From Nocardia iowensis (GTDB lineage: Bacteria; Actinomycetota; Actinomycetes; Mycobacteriales; Mycobacteriaceae): DNA of 64,000 bases. How positions within the stretch are numbered: the stretch's first letter is position 1; every line of letters starts with the position of its first letter. The position numbers and the translations under genes are program-made. The notes beneath the pieces are model-generated. The model worked only from the letters and a program-made list of their open reading frames with translations, did no database searches and was not told the origin of the DNA. The stretch spans positions 5,828,001 through 5,892,000 of the forward strand of contig NZ_CP078145.1 of the NCBI RefSeq assembly GCF_019222765.1. Direction: 5' to 3'. This document shows, piece by piece, positions 39,237-47,542 of this stretch.

Positions 39237-40165
39237 GGTCGATCTGGAAGGGCTCGATCGCATTCGGGCTGGTTAACGTCCCGGTCAAGGTTTACACCGC
39301 GACCGAGGACCACGACATCCGATTCCATCAGGTGCACGCCAAGGATGGAGGTCGGATCAAATACGACCGTGTCTGCACGGTGTGCGGTAAGTCCGTGCAA
39401 TACGCCGACATCGACAAGGCGTACGAATCACCCGACGGCGACAAGGTCATTCTGACCGACGAGGACTTCGCCAAACTGCCCGCCGCCGAGAAGCACGAAA
39501 TCCCGGTGCTGCAGTTCGTCCCGTCCGAGCAGATCGACCCGATCCTGTTCGACAAGAGCTACTACCTCGAGCCCGATTCCAGCACACCCAAGGCGTACGT
39601 GCTGCTCGCGACGACGCTGGAGCGCATCGATCGCACCGCGCTCGTGCACTTCACGCTGCGGCAGAAGACCAGGCTGGCGGCGCTGCGGGTGCGCGACGGG
39701 ATGCTGGTGCTGCAAACGCTGCTGTGGCCGGACGAGGTGCGCGAGGTCGACTTCGAATCCCTCGACGGGGTCGCCGAGCCGCGCCCGCAGGAAGTCAAGA
39801 TGGCCGAGACGCTGGTCGAGACCATGTCGGATGATTTCGACCCGGACCAGTTCACCGACGAGTACCAGATCGAACTCAAGCGCCTGCTCGACGAGGCGAT
39901 CGCCAGTGGCACCGGCAAAGTGCCCGAACAGCCGGAGGCCGCGCCCGCCGAGATGGATGCGGAGGTGGTCGACCTGGTCGCCGCGCTGCAACGCAGCTTG
40001 GAAGCCAGCGGTCGCCGCGCCTCGGGCGGCGGCGACGACAACGGCAAGTCCGCACCGGCGAAGAAGACGGCGAAAAAGGCCCCCGCCAAGAAGACCGCCG
40101 CCAAGGCCGCCGCAAAACCGGCGAAAAAGGCGGCCAAGAAGACGGCGGCGCGCAAGGGCGCGTGA
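39233..40165 (+). CDS. ku: Ku DNA end-binding protein
   Basis: A 310-residue bacterial Ku, the ring-shaped homodimer that binds broken DNA ends in non-homologous end joining and recruits LigD. The N terminus IWKGSIAFGLVNVPVKVYTAT is the family signature (core WKGSIAFGLVNVPVK). A CTVCGK segment lies at about 48-54. The core ends near residue 255, followed by a 45-residue lysine/alanine tail (KKTAKKAPAKKTAAKAA), a basic extension known in actinobacterial Ku to help DNA binding. LigD is not in the window. The start codon overlaps the lycopene cyclase stop, so the two are translationally coupled. Confidence 0.96.
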   Translation: MRSIWKGSIAFGLVNVPVKVYTATEDHDIRFHQVHAKDGGRIKYDRVCTVCGKSVQYADIDKAYESPDGDKVILTDEDFAKLPAAEKHEIPVLQFVPSEQIDPILFDKSYYLEPDSSTPKAYVLLATTLERIDRTALVHFTLRQKTRLAALRVRDGMLVLQTLLWPDEVREVDFESLDGVAEPRPQEVKMAETLVETMSDDFDPDQFTDEYQIELKRLLDEAIASGTGKVPEQPEAAPAEMDAEVVDLVAALQRSLEASGRRASGGGDDNGKSAPAKKTAKKAPAKKTAAKAAAKPAKKAAKKTAARKGA

Positions 40166-40199
40166 GGGCGGGAACGTTTCCGGCTGGCAAACTGTCGGC

Positions 40200-40754
40200 A
40201 TGGATTCTGCCGTTGTGATCGTCCCGATGGGTCTCGGCCACTTGCGCCAGGTCCTGGACCTCGGTCACGAAGTCTTCGACGTCACCGCCAAGCCGTACAC
40301 CTCGTGGTCGCTGACCTCGGTAGCCGAGCACCTCGACAGCCCCGACAACGCGTGCTGGGTCGCCCTCGATTCCGACCGAGTAGTCGGTTTTGTACTCGGG
40401 TCCATGGAATTCGAGAACCGGGACGACTGGGCCTACCTCGAGTGGATCGCGGTCGCGCCGGACATGCAGGGCCACGGCATCGCCCGGCGGCTGGTGGATG
40501 TCTGCTCGGAGGCGCTGTTCGCGCGCGGCGCCCGGCGCATCGTCACCGATGTGGAAGACCGCAACGCCGCCTCGACAGCCTTGATGACGCGCAGCGGATT
40601 CACCCCCGCGGCGACGGTGACACTGTTCGTCCGGCCGAATCCCGATGATCCCGATCCGGAGGCCCAGCTCACCCCGGCGGCCATCGCGCCCGGCACCAAG
40701 CGGGCGCTCATCCGCAGGGGTCGCCTGGCCGGTGACAACCGGATGGCTCGCTGA
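40200..40754 (+). CDS. GNAT family N-acetyltransferase
   Basis: A 184-residue GCN5-related acetyltransferase. The acetyl-CoA binding motif A is IAVAPDMQGHGIARRLVD at about 92-109, following WAYLEW, and motif B follows around TDVEDRNAASTALMTRSGFTPA. The last 30 residues (RRGRLAGDNR) are basic. It lies 34 bases after ku on the same strand, possibly cotranscribed. The substrate is unknown. It ends 7 bases from the convergent SnoaL-like gene. Confidence 0.85.
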   Translation: MDSAVVIVPMGLGHLRQVLDLGHEVFDVTAKPYTSWSLTSVAEHLDSPDNACWVALDSDRVVGFVLGSMEFENRDDWAYLEWIAVAPDMQGHGIARRLVDVCSEALFARGARRIVTDVEDRNAASTALMTRSGFTPAATVTLFVRPNPDDPDPEAQLTPAAIAPGTKRALIRRGRLAGDNRMAR

Positions 40755-40761
40755 CGGATTC

Positions 40762-41139
40762 TCAGAACATTCCATTCGGGATCTGGTCCTCGTCCGGCAC
40801 CGGCTGCGCCGCATGCCAGTGCTCGGTGATCAGGCCATCGATCAACCGCCAGATGTCGACGACGGCAATGCCGCGCGGGTTATCTCGCGGAATCATGTGA
40901 TAATGCACGACGACGTAATCGTCGTCGGCGATCACTCGTTTGATGTCGAGCCGCGCTAACGCGACCTGGGAGTTCGCGGTGAACTCTAGGAAAGCGTCTC
41001 TGCCGGAAGGGTTTCCGGGAGCGTGCTCGACAAAGTTCTCGTGTAGCAGCTCGCGCATTGCGTCGAGGCTGCCCTTGGCGAATTCCGCGAGGCCGTGCAG
41101 GACGAGGTTCTTGTTGCGCGTAGCGAGGGTTTCGGTCAT
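40762..41139 (-). CDS. SnoaL/NTF2-like protein
   Basis: A 125-residue protein with the NTF2-like/SnoaL fold. The typical pattern is visible: N-terminal helices LVLHGLAEFAKGSLDAMRELLHENFVEHAP (core MRELLHENFVEHAP), VALARLDIKRVIADDDYVVVHYHM and IAVVDIWRLIDGLITEHWHAAQPVP. Members include polyketide cyclases and small hydrolases or isomerases, and many have no known activity. It is divergent from the XRE-type regulator, with about 90 bases between them, which may control it. Confidence 0.83.
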   Translation of the reverse strand: MTETLATRNKNLVLHGLAEFAKGSLDAMRELLHENFVEHAPGNPSGRDAFLEFTANSQVALARLDIKRVIADDDYVVVHYHMIPRDNPRGIAVVDIWRLIDGLITEHWHAAQPVPDEDQIPNGMF

Positions 41140-41225
41140 GCGGCCACCGTCGCAGTCGGGGCTGCGGACTGTCGATTACCAGGCATGTAATGGCCGCCTG
41201 CCGATTGCGCGGCGATACTGGTCGG

Positions 41226-42041
41226 GTGGATCACGATCATCGTCCGGTGGGTGAGCTGCTGCGGGAGTGGCGGCTTCGGCGCGGGCTGAGCCAGCTCGAG
41301 CTGTCCATTCAGGCCGACATCTCGACCAGGCATGTGAGTTTCGTCGAGACCGGGCGAACCATCCCGAGTGCGGTGATGGTCGAGCGGTTCGCCGAACAGC
41401 TGAATATTCCGCTGCGCGAACGTAATCGGTTGTTGGTCGCGGCCGGGCACGCGCCCGTCTACCGGGAACGGGCACCGGACGATCCGGAGTTGACCCGGGC
41501 ACGTGCCGCCATCCGGCGGGTGCTCGACGTGCACGAGCCCTATCCCGCGCTGGCCGTTGATCGCCGGTGGAATCTGTTGTTCGCGAATACGGCCACGCGC
41601 GTCTTCTTCGACGATGTCGATCCGGCTCTGCTGCGAAAACCGACCAATATGATGCGGCTCGGGTTGCACCCCAAAGGGTTCGCGCGACGCTTGCGCAACC
41701 TGGACCAGGTGCGCGGGTTCCTGTTGCCGCGCCTGGCTCGTCAAGCCGCACAGACCGGCGATCCCGACCTGCGCGCCCTGTACGACGAATTGAGCTCGTA
41801 TTATCCTGCGGCCGAGTCGATTCCGATCGACCCCGCGCAAGTCGCACTGCCGATCCGGATTCGGCACGGCGGCACCGATTTGTGCTTCTTCAACACGATC
41901 ACCACGTTCGGTGCGCCCTTCGACATCACCCTCGATGAGATCGCCGTTGAAGCCTACTTTCCTTCCGACGCAACGACTTCGGACTACTTATACGCACTTG
42001 CTCGGGAGACCGCGGCCGAGCCGACCGCGGTGGAGGGCTAG
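41226..42041 (+). CDS. XRE-type regulator with MmyB-like domain
   Basis: A 271-residue regulator. The helix-turn-helix is at about residues 7-65: LLREWRLRRGLSQLELSIQADISTRHVSFVETGRTIPS (core LSQLELSIQADISTRHVSFVE). A MmyB-like ligand-binding domain (PAS-like) occupies about 95-265, seen in YPALAVDRRWNLLFANTATRVFF and TTFGAPFDITLDEIAVEAYFP. Such proteins are common actinobacterial regulators of adjacent oxidoreductase or small-molecule genes. The start is the GTG at 41226. It is divergent from the SnoaL-like gene and convergent, 1 base apart, with the next hypothetical gene. Confidence 0.87.
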   Translation: MDHDHRPVGELLREWRLRRGLSQLELSIQADISTRHVSFVETGRTIPSAVMVERFAEQLNIPLRERNRLLVAAGHAPVYRERAPDDPELTRARAAIRRVLDVHEPYPALAVDRRWNLLFANTATRVFFDDVDPALLRKPTNMMRLGLHPKGFARRLRNLDQVRGFLLPRLARQAAQTGDPDLRALYDELSSYYPAAESIPIDPAQVALPIRIRHGGTDLCFFNTITTFGAPFDITLDEIAVEAYFPSDATTSDYLYALARETAAEPTAVEG

Positions 42042-42042
42042 G

Positions 42043-42657
42043 TCAGGCCGCTGCCGCGCGTCCTTGCTCGAAGAATGCCAGCAGGCTCGCCACCGTGTTC
42101 ACCTCGTCGCGCGGACGCAACGCCCCGAACGAGGCATTCCAAAACTCCCCGGTGCGGGGCGTCCACGGACCGACATAGGCGTACGGCCCCGGGTGACTTG
42201 CGTCCCCCGGCGACACTCCGTAATTCACCTCGCCTGCCGCGCTGGACAGATCGAAATGTTCCGGCCACAACACCGGCGTCGCGTCCGGGGCCAAACATCG
42301 CAAAGCCTTGTCCCCCAGCGCAAACCACGCACCTATCTGCTGCGCCACAGCAGGATCGATGTCGATCTCACTATCCGGATCGACCCCTGTGGTGTCCTTG
42401 TACAACCCCTTCGGCGCCTCCGCCTCGAACCCGGCCGCCTTCCCGACATCCCGATAAGACCCCCGCAACGGCGCCCGGCCCTCCGGCCACACCAACTCGG
42501 TCCCCACCACCGAAACCGGCCACTGCACACCCCCGAATCCTCGATGCACAACCCGTAACCGAATCGTCCCGTACTGCCGATACTGCGGCCCCGCCACCAA
42601 CAACTCCGCCGCCGCATGCAACCCCACCCGCGATCGCATGTACGTCTGCTCGTCCAC
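42043..42657 (-). CDS. Conserved-looking hypothetical protein
   Basis: A 204-residue soluble protein I do not recognise. It is tryptophan- and proline-rich, with segments such as LRVVHRGFGGVQWPVSVVG, LWPEHFDLSSAAGEVNYGVSPGD and WTPRTGEFWNASFGALRP. The pattern GVSPGD-x-HPGPYAYVGPW suggests a compact binding or enzymatic domain. No signal peptide or membrane helix is visible. The start is a GTG at 42657, with an ATG 6 codons later as an alternative. Its stop is separated by one base from that of the XRE gene. Function unknown. Confidence 0.65.
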   Translation of the reverse strand: MDEQTYMRSRVGLHAAAELLVAGPQYRQYGTIRLRVVHRGFGGVQWPVSVVGTELVWPEGRAPLRGSYRDVGKAAGFEAEAPKGLYKDTTGVDPDSEIDIDPAVAQQIGAWFALGDKALRCLAPDATPVLWPEHFDLSSAAGEVNYGVSPGDASHPGPYAYVGPWTPRTGEFWNASFGALRPRDEVNTVASLLAFFEQGRAAAA

Positions 42658-42707
42658 ACCGGAATCATGGCCGGTGTGGACGCCACCCGCAGGGATTTCG
42701 ACTACTA

Positions 42708-43247
42708 CTAGCCGTCGACCTCGGGAATCGCGATCCCGAAGTGCGCCGCAATGGCACTGACGCCGCGCTTCAACCCTGACACGTCGTGCTTCAACTCGGC
42801 CACGTCATGCTTCAACTCGGCCACGTCTTGCTGCAAAGCGGAGACGTCCCGTTTCAGTCCCGATACATCCCGCTTGACCGCCGCGAATTCGTCGCGGACC
42901 TCCTGTTTGAAGGTCCCCATCTCCTGTTTGAAGGTCCCCATCTCCTGTTTGAAGACCCCCATCTCCTGCTTGAAGACCCCCATCTCCTGCTTGAAAGCCC
43001 CCATCTCCCGCTTGAAGACCCCCATCTCCTGCCTGAAGGCTCCCATCTCCAGCCGGAACACCCCGAAGTCCTCCCGGACCTCCCAGACTTCCTGCTGGAT
43101 CCCCCGCACCACCCGGCGGATCTTCTTCACCTTCCTGTTCGTCTGGAAGATCGCGTCCTCGTACGCGCGCCGGTCCTCGTCCAGCACCCCGTATTTGGTC
43201 TCCAAACTGGTCACCCGCACCTCCAGTGTTTGCAGCGTCGCTGACAT
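42708..43247 (-). CDS. Coiled-coil protein of exact heptad repeats
   Basis: A 179-residue protein. Nearly the whole chain is predicted coiled coil. Two blocks of 7-residue repeats are visible: residues about 60-115 are copies of EMGxFKQ (eight units), and residues about 120-165 are copies of DVxxLKH. The N terminus (LQTLEVRVTSLETKYGVLDEDRRAYEDAIF) is also coiled coil and ends in a basic patch RKVKKIRRVVR. No signal peptide or membrane segment is present. The DNA shows matching 21-bp tandem repeats, so copy number may vary between strains. Function unknown; a scaffold or filament-forming protein is plausible. Confidence 0.7.
   Translation of the reverse strand: MSATLQTLEVRVTSLETKYGVLDEDRRAYEDAIFQTNRKVKKIRRVVRGIQQEVWEVREDFGVFRLEMGAFRQEMGVFKREMGAFKQEMGVFKQEMGVFKQEMGTFKQEMGTFKQEVRDEFAAVKRDVSGLKRDVSALQQDVAELKHDVAELKHDVSGLKRGVSAIAAHFGIAIPEVDG
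42781..42885. repeat. 21-bp tandem repeats, block 1
   Basis: Five imperfect 21-bp units, each beginning ACGTC or ACATC. The first two differ at a single base (ACGTCGTGCTTCAACTCGGC versus ACGTCATGCTTCAACTCGGC). They encode the DVxxLKH-type heptads of the coiled-coil protein. Confidence 0.8.
42901..43068. repeat. 21-bp tandem repeats, block 2
   Basis: Eight 21-bp units running head to tail; the first two are identical (beginning TCCTGTTTGAAGGTCCCCAT) and the later ones diverge gradually. They encode the EMGxFKQ heptads. The near identity of adjacent copies points to recent duplication by slippage or unequal recombination. Confidence 0.88.
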
Positions 43248-43437
43248 GTAGAGCCCCCTGTCACCTCGAATGAAGGCCCCAGTGTAGAGCCGGGCAACGC
43301 CACGAACACCAGGAAATTGGGGCGAAAATTACCTCGCAGACCGGCTTGCCGACGACCCGCCGACGCAGCCAACCGCAACCGAATACAACCGCTGCAGCGG
43401 GAGGCTGCGGGTGCCCTCGGCGCGCCCCTGAGAAGAA

Positions 43438-44304
43438 CTACTTGCGGAACCTGGCTTCCAGTTCGACCGCCGTGGCCTGTAGGTCGTCCGGGTCATTGGT
43501 CTTGAAGATGCCTTGGTACCCGGTCTCGGCCCGGACCGCGGCCTCGACCTCCGGATCGTGGTACAGCTGGGCCAGTTTCAGCAACGTCGGGTTGTCCTTG
43601 TCCTCGGCGCGGGCGGCGAAGATGTTGATGTACTGCTTCAGTTCCGGCCGTTCCGGATCGTCGGTGTAGATGGTCTCGTTCGCGGTCAAACCGGCGGGCC
43701 TGGCGAAGGTGTCGTCGACGAAGGCGGCGTCGACGCTGCCGAGGGATTGCGCGGTCAGCGTCGGGTCGATGGTGGTCAGCTGCACCTTCGAGGCGTCGGC
43801 GTCCACGTCCTCCAGCCTCGAATCCCAACTGGCGCCGCCCTTCAGCACGATCAGCCCGGCCGCGGCCAAGCTCAGCAGCGGACGCACCTGATTGGCCGGG
43901 TTGTTGCTCAACGTGATCTGGCCACCCCGGGGAATGTCGGCGACCGACTTGTGTTTACGCGAGTACAAGGCCAGCGGGAAGATCTCCGTCGCGCCGATCG
44001 GCACCAGCGTGTCGTTGTTGCGCGCGTTGTAGTTGGCCAGGTACCGCACGTGCTGGAACTTGTTGAGATCGATGCGGCGTTGCGCCAGTGCGGGATTGGG
44101 CTGGTTGTAGTCGGTGAAGTTGACGAACTCCACGGTGATGCCCTGATCTGCGGCCTTCTTCTTGTAGACGTCCCAGTGCGGCAGTGCGAGATCGTTCACA
44201 CCGATCCGGATCTCGTCGCCGCGGTGTTCCGCGCCACAGGAAACGGCGGCGACGGTGAGCGCGGACAGGATCGGAATCAGCAGTAGGCGGTACATCAAGC
44301 GCAT
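43438..44304 (-). CDS. Methionine-type substrate-binding lipoprotein (MetQ-like, first)
   Basis: A 288-residue NlpA/MetQ family lipoprotein. The signal peptide ends in a lipobox with cysteine at about 23 (TVAAVSC). Family motifs are RIGVNDLALPHWDVYKKKAADQGITVEFVNFTDYNQPN (core TVEFVNFTDYNQPN), ALAQRRIDLNKFQH and GATEIFPLALYSRKHKS. It is divergent from a second metQ that leads metN-metI. This paralogue has no transporter genes of its own and probably feeds the same MetNI, perhaps with another ligand. The ATG at 44304 was chosen; a TTG 9 bases upstream is also open. Confidence 0.88.
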   Translation of the reverse strand: MRLMYRLLLIPILSALTVAAVSCGAEHRGDEIRIGVNDLALPHWDVYKKKAADQGITVEFVNFTDYNQPNPALAQRRIDLNKFQHVRYLANYNARNNDTLVPIGATEIFPLALYSRKHKSVADIPRGGQITLSNNPANQVRPLLSLAAAGLIVLKGGASWDSRLEDVDADASKVQLTTIDPTLTAQSLGSVDAAFVDDTFARPAGLTANETIYTDDPERPELKQYINIFAARAEDKDNPTLLKLAQLYHDPEVEAAVRAETGYQGIFKTNDPDDLQATAVELEARFRK

Positions 44305-44436
44305 TGCGAGCAAATTAGACGACCGTCCAGGTTTTGAAAAGGGTTTCGCTCACCACAATTCGAACCGTTGCCGCACCGGTTGCCGGATCGCTTGGATTAC
44401 CGGGTTCATATTGCGACAAGCGTTTCGGGAGCACGA

Positions 44437-45312
44437 GTGAAATTCCATCGGGTACTGGCGATCCCGGTCCTGGTAGCTACCGCGGCCCTCACCCTGACGG
44501 CGTGCGGTTCCGACGACAAAGCATCCTCCGACACGGTAGTGCGGATCGGCACCACCGACAAGGACAAAGCCTGGGACGTCTTCGAGCAGCGGGCCAAGGA
44601 CAAGGGCATCACGCTGAAGATCACCAACTTCTCCGATTACCAGCAACCGAATCTCGCGCTGTCGCAGCGGCAGATCGACGTGAATCTCTTTCAGCATCTG
44701 CAGTTCCTAGGTGCCTACAACGTCGCCAACAACGACACCCTGACCCCGATCGGCTCCACCTACATCGTGCCGCTCGGCCTGTATTCCAAGAAGCACAAGG
44801 CGGTCGCCGACATTCCGCAGGGCGCGGAGATCGCGATCCCGAACGATCCGACCAACCAGGCGCGGGCGCTATTCGTGCTGCAAGCGGCGGGCCTGCTGAA
44901 GCTGTCCTCGGATACCAAGGCGCCCTCCCCCGCCGACATCGACAAGGGGGCGTCCAAGGTCCGGGTGACCCCGGTCGACGCGGCGCAGACCGCGCTCTCG
45001 CTCGCCTCGGTGGACGGCTCGGTGATCAACAACACCTTCCTCGACCGCTCCGGCATCGACCCCAATTCGGCGCTGTACAAGGATGATCCGAACAACCCGG
45101 CGGCCGAGCCGTACATCAACGCGCTGGTGACCAGGGCCGAGGACAAGAACGATCCGAAGTTGCTGCAGCTGGTCGAGCTCTGGCACGACCCGGCGGTGCA
45201 GCAGGCGCACAGCGAGGTCACCAAGGGCACCGCCGTCGAGGTGCGACGCACCGGCGCTGAGCTGGAACAGATCCTGCAGCGGGTGCAGCAGACCATCCGC
45301 GACGGCAAGTGA
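44437..45312 (+). CDS. metQ: Methionine ABC transporter substrate-binding lipoprotein
   Basis: A 291-residue MetQ. The signal peptide has a lipobox LTAC, with cysteine near residue 23. Typical segments are ITNFSDYQQPNLALSQRQIDVNLFQHLQF (core NFSDYQQPNLALSQRQID), GSTYIVPLGLYSKKHK and IPNDPTNQARALFVLQAAGLL. It binds methionine or a derivative outside the membrane and passes it to MetNI. The GTG start at 44437 is preceded by GGGAG. Its stop overlaps metN (GTGA), so metQ-metN-metI form a coupled operon. No SAM riboswitch consensus could be seen in the 132 bases upstream. Confidence 0.93.
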   Translation: MKFHRVLAIPVLVATAALTLTACGSDDKASSDTVVRIGTTDKDKAWDVFEQRAKDKGITLKITNFSDYQQPNLALSQRQIDVNLFQHLQFLGAYNVANNDTLTPIGSTYIVPLGLYSKKHKAVADIPQGAEIAIPNDPTNQARALFVLQAAGLLKLSSDTKAPSPADIDKGASKVRVTPVDAAQTALSLASVDGSVINNTFLDRSGIDPNSALYKDDPNNPAAEPYINALVTRAEDKNDPKLLQLVELWHDPAVQQAHSEVTKGTAVEVRRTGAELEQILQRVQQTIRDGK

Positions 45313-46358
45313 GCGAGCAGCCGCCTGCGGTCGAGTTCCGTTCGGTCACCAAGGTTTTCGGCAAGGGTAAGGACGCTCAGGTCGCGCTCGACAGTATCGA
45401 CCTGCGGATCGAGCACGGCGAAATCTTCGGCGTGATCGGCTATTCCGGCGCGGGCAAGAGCACGCTGGTCCGGTTGATCAACGCGTTGGAGAAGCCGACC
45501 AGCGGCACCGTCGAGGTCTCCGGCACTCCCATCACCGGGGTGCGGGAGGCCGAGGTGCGGCGGCTGCGGCGGGACATCGGGATGGTGTTCCAGCAGTTCA
45601 ACCTATTCCGATCGCGCACGGCCGCAGGCAATGTCGAGTATCCGCTGAAGGTGGCGGGGTGGAAGCGGGCCGAACGCAAGGCGCGGGTCGCCGAGTTGCT
45701 GGAGTTCGTCGGGCTCTCCGACAAGGCCCGCAGTTACCCCGATCAGCTCTCCGGCGGCCAGAAGCAGCGGGTCGGCATCGCCCGTGCACTGGCGACCTCG
45801 CCGTCGCTACTGCTCGCGGACGAGTCGACGTCGGCACTTGACCCGGAAACCACCGGCGAGGTGCTGCGGCTGCTGAAGAAGATCAACCGCGAACTCGGCG
45901 TCACCATCGTGGTGATCACCCATGAGATGGATGTCATCCGCGCGGTGGCCGACCGAGTCGCCGTGCTCGCGGAGGGGCGGATCGTCGAACTTGCCAGCAC
46001 CTTCGAGGTTTTCGCCACCCCGCAGGCGGCGCCGACGCGGTCGTTCGTGGAAACCGTGCTGCACAATCGGCCGTCCGAGAACGAACTGCGCAGGCTGGCC
46101 GAACTACACGGCGGCAGGCTCGTCACGGTGGACATCGACGATCGGCGCGGGATCGGGGCGGCGCTGGCCACCGCGGCGCACGCCGACGTCCGCTTCGAAG
46201 TGGTCTACGGCGGGGTCAGCACGTTGCAGGACAAGACATTCGGCAGCGTCACCCTGGCGCTGCATGGCGCGGACGACGCGATCGACAAGGTGATCGATGA
46301 GCTCGATCACCTGCCGGTGCCGGTGCGCAGGCCGCTCGAACAGACCAGCACGGACTGA
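45309..46358 (+). CDS. metN: Methionine ABC transporter ATP-binding protein
   Basis: A 349-residue ATPase that drives methionine import. Walker A is IGYSGAGKSTLVR, the signature LSGGQKQRVGIARAL and Walker B LLLADESTSALDPE. About residues 265-345 form the NIL domain (VTVDIDDRRGIGAALATAA), which binds methionine and inhibits transport when the cell has enough. The GTG start overlaps metQ, and metI starts 11 bases after the stop. All expected parts of a MetNI importer are present. Confidence 0.95.
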   Translation: MSEQPPAVEFRSVTKVFGKGKDAQVALDSIDLRIEHGEIFGVIGYSGAGKSTLVRLINALEKPTSGTVEVSGTPITGVREAEVRRLRRDIGMVFQQFNLFRSRTAAGNVEYPLKVAGWKRAERKARVAELLEFVGLSDKARSYPDQLSGGQKQRVGIARALATSPSLLLADESTSALDPETTGEVLRLLKKINRELGVTIVVITHEMDVIRAVADRVAVLAEGRIVELASTFEVFATPQAAPTRSFVETVLHNRPSENELRRLAELHGGRLVTVDIDDRRGIGAALATAAHADVRFEVVYGGVSTLQDKTFGSVTLALHGADDAIDKVIDELDHLPVPVRRPLEQTSTD

Positions 46359-46369
46359 AAGGGGTACCG

Positions 46370-47032
46370 ATGCATACGGATTGGGACAAACTCCGGCCGG
46401 TCCTGAACGAGGCGATCGGCACCACCATCTATCTGGTGCTGCTCACCTTCGTGGTCGGCGGACTGATCGGGCTGTTCCTCGGCACCATGCTCTACACCAC
46501 CCGCAAGGGCGGCCTGCTGGCGAACGCCCCGATCAACCTGTTGCTCAACGTGATCGTGAACGTGGTGCGGCCGATCCCGTTCATCATTCTGCTCGCCGCA
46601 TTGGGCCCGGTGACGTTGGAGGTGGTCGGCACCACCATCGGCACGGAGGCCGCGGCGTTCGTCATGATCGTGGCGGCGTCGTTCGGCATCGCCCGGATCG
46701 TGGAGCAGAACCTGGTGACCGTCGACCCCGGCGTGATCGAGGCGGCCAGAGCGGTCGGCGCGGGCCCGCTCCGAATCATCTTGACCCTGTTGATCCCCGA
46801 AGCACTCGGCCCCTTGGTGCTCGGCTACACCTTCGTGGTGATCGCGATCGTGGACATGTCCGCCATGGCGGGCACCGTCGGCGGCGGCGGGCTGGGTGAT
46901 TTCGCGCTGGTCTACGGCTATCAGCGGTTCGACTGGCAGGTCACCCTGGTGGCCACGCTGATCATCATCGCCGGGGTGCAGGGGATCCAGTTCTTCGGGA
47001 ACTGGTTGGCCCGAAAGGTGTTGCGCCGCTGA
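46370..47032 (+). CDS. metI: Methionine ABC transporter permease
   Basis: A 220-residue permease with five hydrophobic segments. The EAA loop that contacts MetN is visible as EAARAVGAGPLRIILTLLIPEALGP (core EAARAVGAGPLRIILTL), followed by the typical MSAMAGTVGGGGLGDFALVYGYQRF (core AGTVGGGGLGDFAL). GGGG-LGD is characteristic of MetI. The ATG at 46370 has AAAGGGG upstream. It is the last gene of the operon and is followed by a strong hairpin before the convergent DUF4189 gene. Confidence 0.95.
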   Translation: MHTDWDKLRPVLNEAIGTTIYLVLLTFVVGGLIGLFLGTMLYTTRKGGLLANAPINLLLNVIVNVVRPIPFIILLAALGPVTLEVVGTTIGTEAAAFVMIVAASFGIARIVEQNLVTVDPGVIEAARAVGAGPLRIILTLLIPEALGPLVLGYTFVVIAIVDMSAMAGTVGGGGLGDFALVYGYQRFDWQVTLVATLIIIAGVQGIQFFGNWLARKVLRR

Positions 47033-47052
47033 GTTGATGGGACGCTCGTTGA

Positions 47053-47077
47053 GTGTCCGGACGGAAGATCCGGACAC
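47053..47077. terminator. Bidirectional hairpin after metI
   Basis: GTGTCCGGA (47053-47061) and TCCGGACAC (47069-47077) form a perfect 9-base stem with a 7-base loop. It lies between convergent metI and the DUF4189 array, so it can stop transcripts from both sides. Confidence 0.6.
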
Positions 47078-47088
47078 CAACGGCGGAG

Positions 47089-47535
47089 CTATTCCGGACT
47101 CGTGGTGCAGAACGTGTAGTCGACGATCCGCGCGGCACTCGGTGCCGAACTGCCGAAACTCGGTGGTGGCGGCCCGAATGCGGCGATCGCCGCTCGCTCC
47201 GCCTCGGACCGGGTAGCGCCGACGGCACCGAGGTAGCGACCGTCGCGCTCCGCGATGGCTCCGCACCCATCGACGAAACGGACGATGATCTCGCAGTTCG
47301 ACCCGCCCTTGCGGCGGCAGGTCGCAATGGCGTCGACATCGGATTCCGCCCAGTTCGGGTAGTTGAATGCCACCGCGGTGATCGCGCCGGTCGAATCAAC
47401 CGAGATCGCGCGCGAGCCATGGTAGGAGCCGTCCGGGCCGGGTTCGGCGTCGGCCTGCCCAGTACCCGCGATGACGAAAGCTACTGCCGCCGAGGCGAAC
47501 ATGGCGATGGTTCCCCGGCCAGGTGAGTACTTCAT
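47089..47535 (-). CDS. Secreted DUF4189 protein (copy 1)
   Basis: A 148-residue exported protein. A signal peptide spans about 1-30 (IAMFASAAVAFVIAGTGQADA, cleaved after ADA). The mature DUF4189 domain contains YHGSRAISVDSTGAI, FNYPNWAESDVDAIATC, CEIIVRFVDGCGAIAE and RSEAERAAIAAFG. Conserved cysteines in the CRRKGGSNC and DGCG segments and near the C terminus probably form disulfides. Function of the family is unknown; it is abundant in Nocardia and mycobacteria. Downstream member of the three-gene array, 7 bases from the next copy. Confidence 0.85.
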   Translation of the reverse strand: MKYSPGRGTIAMFASAAVAFVIAGTGQADAEPGPDGSYHGSRAISVDSTGAITAVAFNYPNWAESDVDAIATCRRKGGSNCEIIVRFVDGCGAIAERDGRYLGAVGATRSEAERAAIAAFGPPPPSFGSSAPSAARIVDYTFCTTSPE

Positions 47536-47542
47536 GGCTCGA

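Noticed and set aside
44305..44436. SAM riboswitch upstream of metQ
   Set aside because: I looked for SAM-I, SAM-II and SAM-IV core elements and saw none in the 132 bases; a covariance-model search would decide.
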